Assembly: GCA_964424335.1 (NCBI GenBank)
Contig: CAYRIY010000010.1
Coordinates: 1-56,788 of the forward strand
DNA length: 56,788 bases
Source: CAYRIY01 sp964424335
GTDB taxonomy: Bacteria > Bacillota > Limnochordia > DTU080 > RSA5
Reading direction: 5' to 3'
Part shown: in pieces, positions 17,206 to 24,864 of the stretch
Numbering within the stretch: the stretch's first letter is position 1
Layout: every line of letters begins with the position of its first letter
Notes under the pieces: generated by a model
Database searches by the model: none
What the model was told of the DNA's origin: nothing
Seen by the model: the letters and a program-made list of their open reading frames with translations, nothing else
Program-made: the position numbers and the translations under genes

Positions 17206-17895
17206 ATGCAGCGATCACGCGTCTACCTAATCGCAATCGTGCTGCTCGCGGCGGTCGTAACGACGGCGGTGATTGTGCAGAATTCCGCGACCCGAAATTC
17301 CGGGAGAGATGACAACGTCGTGCAGCAGAACCCAAGCCAAAACCCAAGCGACAACGCAAACGAGAGCGCATCGGAGAACAAGAATCCGATCGTCACGATT
17401 CAGATGCAAGGCGGCGGGGAGATCAAGATCGAGCTTTACCCCGACGTCGCACCCAACACCGTCAACAACTTCCTTTCGCTCGCCCGCTCGGGCTTTTACG
17501 ATGGAACGATCTTTCACCGGGTGATTCCCGGCTTCATGATCCAAGGCGGCGACCCGCAAGGGACCGGCATGGGCGGGCCCGGCTACTCGATTCGCGGGGA
17601 GTTTAGCGCGAACGGCTTTGCAAACAACCTAAAGCACGAGCGCGGCGTCATCTCGATGGCCCGTACCGCGGACCCTAACTCCGCGGGCTCTCAGTTCTTC
17701 ATCATGGTAGCGGCCGCGCCGCACCTTGACGGGCAGTATGCGGCCTTTGGCCGGGTCATCTCAGGAATGGACGTCGTCGACCGCATCGTATCGGTACGCC
17801 GCACGGCGCAAGACCGGCCCGTCGAGGATCAGCGCATGGCAAAGGTGACCGTAGAGCAGTTCGGCGTCGAGTACCCCGAACCGGTGAAGCGGTAG
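17206..17895 (+). CDS. Membrane-anchored cyclophilin peptidyl-prolyl isomerase
   Basis: 229 aa. An N-terminal hydrophobic anchor (residues 4-24, VYLIAIVLLAAVVTTAVIV) is followed by an Asn/Ser/Gln-rich linker to about residue 58, then a cyclophilin domain. FHRVIPGFMIQGGDPQGTG contains the catalytic Arg, with SMARTADPNSAGSQFFI and LDGQYAAFGRVISGMDVVD completing the site. The domain faces outside the cytoplasm and would speed proline isomerisation in exported proteins. The ATG at 17206 has GGGGAG at 10 bases; a TTG lies six bases earlier. Single-gene unit between converging neighbours. Confidence 0.93.
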   Translation: MQRSRVYLIAIVLLAAVVTTAVIVQNSATRNSGRDDNVVQQNPSQNPSDNANESASENKNPIVTIQMQGGGEIKIELYPDVAPNTVNNFLSLARSGFYDGTIFHRVIPGFMIQGGDPQGTGMGGPGYSIRGEFSANGFANNLKHERGVISMARTADPNSAGSQFFIMVAAAPHLDGQYAAFGRVISGMDVVDRIVSVRRTAQDRPVEDQRMAKVTVEQFGVEYPEPVKR

Positions 17896-17959
17896 CATCA
17901 CTGCCCCACTGCACCACATCATCAGTTCGACCCAAGAGCGAGGGGGCGAGGCGCAAGGC

Positions 17960-19408
17960 CTACGACTCCCCTCGCTCCTTTGTCAGCTCCAAAGCAACCG
18001 CTCGTATCCTCTCCCACGCCTTTTTCACGTGGCGCTCTTCAGTGTGTGTCTGACCGACGCAAAAGCGGAGCGTGTACCGCCCGCCCAGCACGGTATGGGT
18101 CATGTAAAGCGCTCCGCTGGCGTTGAGGCGGGCGAGCAGCTCTTTGTTCAGCTCGTCGCCGCCGGTGTGACGAAAGCAGACCAAGTTGAGCGGGGGCTCC
18201 ACCGCCAGCTCAAACTCCTCCGATTCCCGCACCCATCCTGCAAACTCCTGCGCCAGTTGAATGTGGCGCCGAATGTGGTGCCGCAGCCCGTTCACGCCGT
18301 AGTGGCGGATCACAAACCAGAGCTTGAGCGAGCGCATGCGCCGGCCGAGCGACACTTGCCAGTCGCGATAGTCGATGACGGCGCCGGACTCGGTCGCCTC
18401 ATTGCGCAAATACTCCGGAAGGATGCTCAAGGCCCCGATGAGCGCCTGTCGATCGGCCACGTAAAAGCAGTCGCAGTCGAAGTTTGTAAACATCCACTTG
18501 TGTGGGTTGAAGCAGTAACTGTCGGCCAGTTCGAGCCCGTCTTGAATGTACCGAAACTCAGGGCAGATCGCCGCCGTGCCCGCCATGGCGGCGTCGACGT
18601 GCAGCCACAAGCCTTCCTTCGTGCACACGTCGCCGATCTCGGGCAAGGGATCGATGCCGCTTGACGACGTCGTTCCTACCGTGGCCGCCACAAAGAACGG
18701 AACGAGCCCCGCCTCCCTGTCCCTTGCGATCTTTTCAGCCAGGCGATCGGGGCGCATGGCGAAGGACTCGTCGACGTCGATCTTGCGCACGTTCTCCCGA
18801 CCGATCCCTGCGATCATCGCCGCCTTTTCCACCGATGAGTGCGTCTCAGTCGAGGCGTAGGCGACTAGGCGGCTGCCCAGACCGTGCGCGTTGCTGCGAA
18901 AAGCCGTCGCCCGCTCACGAGCCGCAATCATCGCACAAAGCGCAGCGCTCGAGGCGCTCTCCTGAATTACGCCCCCACCGCTGCCCTGCGACCGAAACTT
19001 CTCCGGAAGCCCCAGCATCTCGGCGACCCAATCGAGGACCTGGGTCTCAAGCTCCGTGCAGGCCGGACTGGTCGCCCAGAGCATGCCCTGCACCCCGAGG
19101 CCGGCGGACAAGAGTTCTCCGAGGATCGAGGGGCCCGAGGTGTTGGCCGGGAAAAACGCAAAGAAGTTGGGCGACTGCCAATGGGTGATCCCCGGCAGGA
19201 TGTGCTCGCCGACGTCCTTGAGCACATCCTCAAACGGCTCGGGATCCATCGGCGGGCTCGGCGGGAGCGCTTTGCGGATATCGCCCGGCTTCACCCGGGA
19301 CAAGACGGGAAACTCCTCGATCTTTTCGTAGTAGTCGGCGATCCAATCGACAACCGCCCGCCCGTACTTTCTAAACTCATCGGGGGTCATATGAAAACTG
19401 GCTTCCAT
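17960..19408 (-). CDS. Group II PLP-dependent amino acid decarboxylase
   Basis: 482 aa, aromatic-L-amino-acid decarboxylase family. FRKYGRAVVDWIADYYE opens the N-terminal swap domain; THWQSPNFFAFFPANTS is the substrate loop region; HVDAAMAGTA has the PLP-stacking Asp; SYCFNPHKWMFTNFDCDCF contains the Lys that binds PLP (in NPHKW). Full length with the usual C-terminal RFCVGQTHTEERHV. Aromatic amino acids such as Trp, Phe or DOPA are the likely substrates, giving amines and CO2. AGGTGATC lies ahead of the ATG at 19408. Single gene, cytosolic. Confidence 0.93.
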   Translation of the reverse strand: MEASFHMTPDEFRKYGRAVVDWIADYYEKIEEFPVLSRVKPGDIRKALPPSPPMDPEPFEDVLKDVGEHILPGITHWQSPNFFAFFPANTSGPSILGELLSAGLGVQGMLWATSPACTELETQVLDWVAEMLGLPEKFRSQGSGGGVIQESASSAALCAMIAARERATAFRSNAHGLGSRLVAYASTETHSSVEKAAMIAGIGRENVRKIDVDESFAMRPDRLAEKIARDREAGLVPFFVAATVGTTSSSGIDPLPEIGDVCTKEGLWLHVDAAMAGTAAICPEFRYIQDGLELADSYCFNPHKWMFTNFDCDCFYVADRQALIGALSILPEYLRNEATESGAVIDYRDWQVSLGRRMRSLKLWFVIRHYGVNGLRHHIRRHIQLAQEFAGWVRESEEFELAVEPPLNLVCFRHTGGDELNKELLARLNASGALYMTHTVLGGRYTLRFCVGQTHTEERHVKKAWERIRAVALELTKERGES

Positions 19409-19514
19409 ATTCGATCACCTGTTCTCGCGAGAACGCGAAGATCCGTACCATACCGAGTTTGCTGCGACCGCGGCGCAAATTCCTCCCCCCAAGAATGTGT
19501 AACCCGCTCCCTAC

Positions 19515-19540
19515 AAAAAAGCAGGCCCCGGAGGGCCTGC
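19515..19540 (-). terminator. Intrinsic terminator of the purine permease gene
   Basis: GCAGGCCC (19521-19528) pairs perfectly with GGGCCTGC (19533-19540) around a 4-base loop. On the minus strand it is followed by six T. It lies 45 bases past the permease stop. Confidence 0.92.
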
Positions 19541-19584
19541 TCACACTGTGCATTGCTCGTGTCTTCGTCCGCGCCATCTGATGC

Positions 19585-20922
19585 CTAGAAACCCGCAATG
19601 AACTTCAGAATGAACAAGACGGACAAGGCGTGAATGATCGGACTCGACTCGCTGATTCTCCCGGTCACCAGCATGATGAACGAGTAGGCGACAAAGGAGA
19701 GAAAGATCCCGTTGGCGATCGAGTACGTGAGCGGCATGACGATCATGGCGAGGAATGCCGGTATCGCGACGGACATGTCCTCCCACTCGATCTTGCCAAG
19801 GCTGCTGATCATCATGGCGCCGATCAGAATCAACGCCGGGGCCGTGGCTGCTCCGGGGATGATCGCGATCACGGGCGTAAAGACGAGTGCGACCAAGAAA
19901 AGTACAGCGACGGTCACTGACGTAAGCCCCGTTCGACCGCCCTCAGCGATACCCGCAGAGCTTTCGATATACGTGGTCACGGTGGAGGTGCCAAAGACCG
20001 AGCCGACCATCGTGCCGACCGAGTCGGTCACGAGCGCCTTGCCTACCCGGGGCAAGTTGCCCTTTTCGTCGAGGTAGCCGGCCTTATCCGACAGTCCGAT
20101 CAACGTGCCCGCCGTGTCAAAGAGGTCGACGAAGAAAAAGGCGAAGATCACCGTTGTCAATCCGAGGTTGAGGGCTGAGGCGATGTCGAGCTGACCAAAT
20201 ACCGGCGCCCAGGTGGCAAAGCTCGGCCACGACACGATCCGGTCCGGGAGCGACGTAACGCCCATCGGAATCCCGATGATCGTCGTGATCAAGATGCCGA
20301 GCAAAATCCCGCCCCGCACCCGCCGCACCACCAGAGCGGCAGTGATGAGCAGCCCAATAATGGCAAGGAGCGTCGAAGCGCTGCCAAAATCGCCAAGCGC
20401 GACGAACGTCGCCGGGTTGGAAACCACGATGCCGGAGTTCTGAAGTCCGATGAACGCCAAGAAGAGGCCGATTCCAGCGGCAATCGCATACTTCAGGGAC
20501 ATCGGCACGGCGTTGATGATTTTCTCTCGCACCGTAGTGACCGACAAGAGTAAAAAGATGACGCCCGAAATGAAGACGGCGCCGAGCGCGGTCTGCCACG
20601 AGACGCCCATCCCGATGACGATCGAGTAGGCAAAGTAGGCGTTGAGCCCCATACCCGGAGCGAGCGCGAAGGGATAGTTTGCGTACAAGCCCATCAACAG
20701 CGTCGCAAAGAACGCACTGATGCAGGTCGCCATGACCACCGCTTCGAATGGCATGCCTGCATCGGACAAAATCCCGCTGTTGGTCGGAACGATGTACGCC
20801 AAGGCCAAGAACGTCGTCAGGCCGGCAAGGAGCTCCTTTCGAACGGTCGTGCCGTTCTCTTGCAGGCGAAAGTACCGGTCCAAGGCACCGCCCTGGGCCT
20901 TCACACTTTGTGGCGTCGCCAC
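19585..20922 (-). CDS. NCS2/AzgA-type adenine/guanine/hypoxanthine permease
   Basis: 445 aa with about 13 membrane segments. The N-terminus LDRYFRLQENGTTVRKELLAG is typical of the PbuG/AzgA subfamily of the nucleobase:cation symporters. ALAPGMGLNAYFAYSIV is the conserved TM3 motif, and FFFVDLFDTAGTLIGLS with GTSTVTTYIESSAGIAEGGR are the TM8-TM10 substrate and ion sites. It would import purine bases with protons. GTG start with GAGGTG at 7 bases. It is divergent from adenine deaminase, giving a purine uptake and salvage pair. I found no purine-riboswitch core (TTTCTACC) in the leader. Confidence 0.94.
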   Translation of the reverse strand: MATPQSVKAQGGALDRYFRLQENGTTVRKELLAGLTTFLALAYIVPTNSGILSDAGMPFEAVVMATCISAFFATLLMGLYANYPFALAPGMGLNAYFAYSIVIGMGVSWQTALGAVFISGVIFLLLSVTTVREKIINAVPMSLKYAIAAGIGLFLAFIGLQNSGIVVSNPATFVALGDFGSASTLLAIIGLLITAALVVRRVRGGILLGILITTIIGIPMGVTSLPDRIVSWPSFATWAPVFGQLDIASALNLGLTTVIFAFFFVDLFDTAGTLIGLSDKAGYLDEKGNLPRVGKALVTDSVGTMVGSVFGTSTVTTYIESSAGIAEGGRTGLTSVTVAVLFLVALVFTPVIAIIPGAATAPALILIGAMMISSLGKIEWEDMSVAIPAFLAMIVMPLTYSIANGIFLSFVAYSFIMLVTGRISESSPIIHALSVLFILKFIAGF

Positions 20923-21176
20923 TCTCCATCACCTCAAGTCGCTTTTTTAGCCAAGGCTTTCGAGCGTACCATGCTTCTCCCCGGACCATCGTGGTTCCTC
21001 GTGCGATTTATACGTTTTATGACATTAGCACATGTTTGGGAATTAAATCTCCTTGGGCGTCGCTTTTCGGAAAACGGCGCAATCCCGCTCCTCACGAGGG
21101 AAACGCTTACATCGAGACGAACACCGAAGCAAATGACCGAGGATGTCAATGTTGTGCCAGAGGAGAGATCCGCAAG

Positions 21177-23054
21177 GTGAACTCATCGAACGAACACCAA
21201 ACGCCACCTGGGCCCGCCGGGTCGGCTTTTCGCCGCGAGCCGCTGCACGAAGCGGTTCCTCGGCTCGTCCGGACGGCCCGGGGCGACCTGCCCGCCACGC
21301 TCGTCATCCGAGGCGGACGGCTCGTCAACGTCTGCACTGGTGAGATCCTGGACGACATCAACGTCGCCGTACAGGGATCGAGAATCGCCTACGTCGGTCC
21401 GAACGAGCCCTTCGCCATCGACGAGAACACGCACGTCGTCGAAGCAAACGGCCGCTTTATTGCCCCCGGGCTGATTGACGGGCACTGTCACATCGAGAGC
21501 ACCCAGCTCACGGTCGGTCAATTTGCCAGGGCCGTCCTGCCGATGGGCACGACCGGGGGCTTTTTCGACGCGCACGAGATTACCAACGTCCTTGGCCTAA
21601 AGGGCCTTCGACTCATGCTCGAAGAGGCCCGGACGACGCCCTTGGCCGCGTACATGCAGGTCGCATCGTGTGTCCCTGCAAGCAGCCTCGACCTCGAGAC
21701 GCCCGGAGCCGTGATTGGACCTGAGGAGGTGGCCGAGGCGCTCAGTTGGGGGCCGGACGTGATCGCCCTCGGCGAAGTGATGAACTTTCCAGGCGTCGTC
21801 TACGGGGATTCCAAGATGATCGAGGAGATTCAAGCTACTTTAAAGGCAGGCAAAATCGCAGACGGGCACTACACGTGGCCCTCTGACGACCGCCTCGTGG
21901 CGTACGCCGCCGCCGGCATCACCGCAGACCACGAGCTCGTCACTCCCGAAGACGCCCTCGCCCGCCTCCGGCTCGGCATGTACGCCATGCTCCGACGGGG
22001 CTCTGCGTGGCAGGACGTCGCGGCCACGATCCGCGCCCACACGGAATGGGGCGTCGACCCTCGCCGCATCGTGCTCGTCACCGACGATCGCAGCTCGGAG
22101 TCCCTCCTCGAAGAGGGCCACATGAACTTCGTCGTTCGAGACGCCATTCGCCAGGGTGTGCGGCCCGTAACCGCCATTCAGATGGCCACGCTCAACGCAG
22201 CCGAGCGCTTTGGCGTGCAAAGAGATATCGGAAGCGTCACACCGGGATCGTACGCCGACATCATTTTGCTCGACGGCAACTTGGCCGATGTCGACGTCGT
22301 GATGACGATCGCCGCTGGAAAAGTCGTGGCGGAGAACGGTCGCCTCACCGCGGCGTTGCCGCCTTTTACCTACCCGCCCGAAGCTACCGATACGGTCCGC
22401 CTTGCCCGCCGGCTGTCGCCAAGCGACTTCGAGATCAAGGTGGGTCAGGATCGGGGCACGGTTCGTGTGCGAGCGATTCGGGTGATCGAAAACCACGCCG
22501 AGACCGAAGAAGCGATCCTCTCGCTTCCCGTCGAAGGCGGCACGCTGATCCTTCCCCCGCCAAGCGGCGATGCGGAGCCTGACGCGGCGAAGATCGCCGT
22601 CGTCGAACGACACGGCAAGTCGGGCGCGATCAGCCTTGGAATCGTGACGGGTCTCGGATTTAACCGCCCGGTCGCCGTCGCCACGACCGTCGCACACGAC
22701 AGCCACAACCTCATGGTCATCGGAAACTCCAATGAGCTCATGGCCCGTGCAGGCAATGAACTCGCGGCTGCAGGCGGGGGCGTCCTCGTCCTCTACGAAG
22801 GCGACCAAGGCGTAAGCTCCGTGCTCATGCCGCTTCCGATCGCCGGCTTGATGTCGCCTGAACCTTTCGAGCGCGTCGCCGACCAGTCCCGAGCTATAAG
22901 CCAGGCCCTCGTCGAAGCGGGTTGCGAGCTCAACTACGCCTTTATGACGATCTCGCTCCTCGCGCTCGTCGTCATACCTGAGCTGCGCCTTTCGGACAAG
23001 GGCCTGGTAAAAGTGGGCGCCGACGGATTTTCCTTGGTGGATCTTATCGTTTGA
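21177..23054 (+). CDS. ade: Adenine deaminase
   Basis: 625 aa, hydrolyses adenine to hypoxanthine and ammonia (EC 3.5.4.2). TLVIRGGRLVNVCTGEI starts the amidohydrolase sandwich, LIDGHCHIEST holds the H-x-H metal pair, ALGEVMNFPGV and ITADHELVTPEDAL carry further ligands, and VTDDRSSESLLEEGHMN the late Asp. The C-terminal Ade domain is present (LMVIGNSNELMARAGNELA). The GTG at 21177 has GAGGAGA 10 bases upstream; the frame is open further upstream but lacks similarity. The N-terminus has an extra 30 residues rich in Pro and Arg. Divergent from a purine permease. Confidence 0.93.
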   Translation: MNSSNEHQTPPGPAGSAFRREPLHEAVPRLVRTARGDLPATLVIRGGRLVNVCTGEILDDINVAVQGSRIAYVGPNEPFAIDENTHVVEANGRFIAPGLIDGHCHIESTQLTVGQFARAVLPMGTTGGFFDAHEITNVLGLKGLRLMLEEARTTPLAAYMQVASCVPASSLDLETPGAVIGPEEVAEALSWGPDVIALGEVMNFPGVVYGDSKMIEEIQATLKAGKIADGHYTWPSDDRLVAYAAAGITADHELVTPEDALARLRLGMYAMLRRGSAWQDVAATIRAHTEWGVDPRRIVLVTDDRSSESLLEEGHMNFVVRDAIRQGVRPVTAIQMATLNAAERFGVQRDIGSVTPGSYADIILLDGNLADVDVVMTIAAGKVVAENGRLTAALPPFTYPPEATDTVRLARRLSPSDFEIKVGQDRGTVRVRAIRVIENHAETEEAILSLPVEGGTLILPPPSGDAEPDAAKIAVVERHGKSGAISLGIVTGLGFNRPVAVATTVAHDSHNLMVIGNSNELMARAGNELAAAGGGVLVLYEGDQGVSSVLMPLPIAGLMSPEPFERVADQSRAISQALVEAGCELNYAFMTISLLALVVIPELRLSDKGLVKVGADGFSLVDLIV

Positions 23055-23078
23055 GAACAGCGGACGCGAGCCCAAGCA

Positions 23079-23963
23079 TCACAGGGCGAGCGTCCGTGCG
23101 ATTTGGAGGCGGTCGCTCCACGGCCAATAGTCGTCGCACTCCGCTGCGAGCCGCGCAAACGTCCAGAGCCGGACGCGCACTTCATCGATTTCGAGCAAAT
23201 CCGCAAAGCGGCGGACAAGGCCGATCGGGTCCGCCGCCAGCCGCTCGGCGCAGTTGAGCAAGTGCTGCGTCGCATCGTACGCGGGGTCGCCGACAAACGG
23301 CTTTGGGTCGATCACAAGCCAGGGCAGGCGCTCCGAGCGCAGCACGTTGCCCGCATGGAGGTCAGTAGCGAGCAACAGCTCTTCCGGAGCGCTTGCAGGC
23401 AAATCGGCAAACAGTTGCAACGCTTCGCGGTGCATCCCCGGATCGACCCACCTATCACGCGCGTCCAACGTCTCTTGCCTCCAATTGGCGCACATCGCCG
23501 CGAGCGGGCGAAACGGATGAGATTCCGGGGGTTTGCGCCAAAGCCGACGCAGGACGTCTGCCATCACGACGTCTTGCTCCGGCTCGGGCAGCGTGCGCAG
23601 CATGGTCCCCGGCACGCAGCGCTCAAGCAGCATCGCTCCATGCTCTCGATCGGCTTCGTAGACGAGCGCCGTCGGGTCGCCGTTCCAAAACAGCATGGCG
23701 TCGATTTCGTGCTCGCCCTCAAAGTGCGGCATGCCCACTTTCAAGACCGCAGGCGTCCCGTCACGGCGCGTCGCGGGAGCGACCCAGGAGCATGTTACAT
23801 CGTCCGTGAACGGGGCCCCGAGCTCCAACTCCCAGCGGAGCGCAAGCCCTCGAACGAGCTGCGGCAAGCCCTCGAGCCACCTCGTCCGCTCCTCGGTTTT
23901 GCTGCAGGTGACGGCGAGGCTCTCGGGCACGGGAAAGCCGCCCAATTGGCCTGAAATCGTCAT
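23079..23963 (-). CDS. Aminoglycoside/hydroxyurea kinase-like (APH(6) family)
   Basis: 294 aa phosphotransferase of the streptomycin 6-kinase/hydroxyurea-resistance family. PAVLKVGMPHFEGEHEIDAM has the ATP-binding Lys and its partner Glu, LLERCVPGTML is the hinge, LLATDLHAGNVL is the catalytic loop (Asp and Asn), and WLVIDPKPFVGDPAYDATQHLLNC the metal-binding Asp region. Chromosomal family members often have unknown natural substrates, so resistance should not be assumed. The ATG at 23963 has AGGAGG at 6 bases; another ATG at 23969 abuts the site. It directly follows the response regulator gene on the same strand. Confidence 0.88.
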   Translation of the reverse strand: MTISGQLGGFPVPESLAVTCSKTEERTRWLEGLPQLVRGLALRWELELGAPFTDDVTCSWVAPATRRDGTPAVLKVGMPHFEGEHEIDAMLFWNGDPTALVYEADREHGAMLLERCVPGTMLRTLPEPEQDVVMADVLRRLWRKPPESHPFRPLAAMCANWRQETLDARDRWVDPGMHREALQLFADLPASAPEELLLATDLHAGNVLRSERLPWLVIDPKPFVGDPAYDATQHLLNCAERLAADPIGLVRRFADLLEIDEVRVRLWTFARLAAECDDYWPWSDRLQIARTLAL

Positions 23964-23979
23964 GTGCATCCTCCTAGAC

Positions 23980-24669
23980 TTAGACCATCGGCTGGTGGAG
24001 GTTCAACTGTTCGAGGTAGGCGAGAACCGCGAGGACGCGCGGGTGGTAGGCGCCGTTGCGCGCGATGTTCAGCTCGTTATACAGCCCGTTGATATGGTTT
24101 TCAACGGTCTTGATGGAGACGACCAGACGGCTGGCGATGCCCGCGTTGCTATACCCTTGAGCGATCAATTCGACGATCTCCCGCTGCCTGGGCGTGAGGT
24201 TTGCAAGTTGCGTGGCGGCGCGGGGACTTGCATCTTGCAAGAGCGCTTCGTCGAGGACGATCTGGCCGTCCGCTACACCGGCGATGGCTCGCCGCACACG
24301 GTCGAGATTGCTCACCGATTTTTTTAGAAGATAGGCCCAACCGACCAACTCTCCCTTGCGCAGCGCGAGTGTAAACGAGGGATCTCGGTGGTTTGAGAGC
24401 AGCACGATCCCGATCCGGGGCAACTTCTCTCGCAGGCGCATGGCGACTTCGATCCCGTTCATTCCGCCTCCGAGCTCGATGTCGAGCAGCGCAACGTCCG
24501 GCTCGATCTCGGCAACGCTGTCGATCAGCTCTTCGCCTTGCTGAAACGTGCCGACAATCTCGATGTCAGGATCGCGGGAAAGCGCGATTTTCAACAGATC
24601 TAGGTAAAGGGGTTCGTCCTCGACGACTACAATCTTATACTTACGGAACGAAGCGGCTTCGAATGGAAT
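23980..24669 (-). CDS. NarL/FixJ-type response regulator, probable ATT start
   Basis: 229 aa if started at ATT 24669. The receiver domain reads KYKIVVVEDEPLYLDLL (acidic pocket), DVALLDIELGG (phospho-acceptor Asp), IGIVLLSNHRD and AYLLKKSV (conserved Lys). The C-terminal LuxR-type HTH is LTPRQREIVELIAQGYSNAG, then IASRLVVSIKTVENHINGLY. The first ATG-like start in frame is TTG 24594, which would remove the acidic pocket and beta-1. ATT 24669 has GGAGGAG just upstream and restores a complete domain. Divergent from the sensor kinase at 24865, its likely partner; followed 16 bases later by the APH-like gene. Confidence 0.88.
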   Translation of the reverse strand: MPFEAASFRKYKIVVVEDEPLYLDLLKIALSRDPDIEIVGTFQQGEELIDSVAEIEPDVALLDIELGGGMNGIEVAMRLREKLPRIGIVLLSNHRDPSFTLALRKGELVGWAYLLKKSVSNLDRVRRAIAGVADGQIVLDEALLQDASPRAATQLANLTPRQREIVELIAQGYSNAGIASRLVVSIKTVENHINGLYNELNIARNGAYHPRVLAVLAYLEQLNLHQPMV

Positions 24670-24864
24670 CTCGCTCCTCCAGGCTCGTTTATCGCCCGTT
24701 ATTCACCCGGTAGCAGGCCGATATCGACCTTGAGGGGATTTTAAAACCTTTTGCTCTTGAGCTGGGAATTCCTTCAAGAGTTGCTGTTGGTGCGAGCCAG
24801 TGAAGCTCATGGCCCCCGCACCAGGACACCTCTCGAGCACACGTTGCGAGGTGGCGATTAGATC

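Noticed and set aside
20923..21176. Purine riboswitch between permease and adenine deaminase
   Set aside because: Neither strand shows the TTTCTACC and CCGTAAA core motifs.
23079..23963. An acquired aminoglycoside-resistance gene
   Set aside because: No mobile element, integron or GC shift surrounds it; chromosomal family members often have other substrates.
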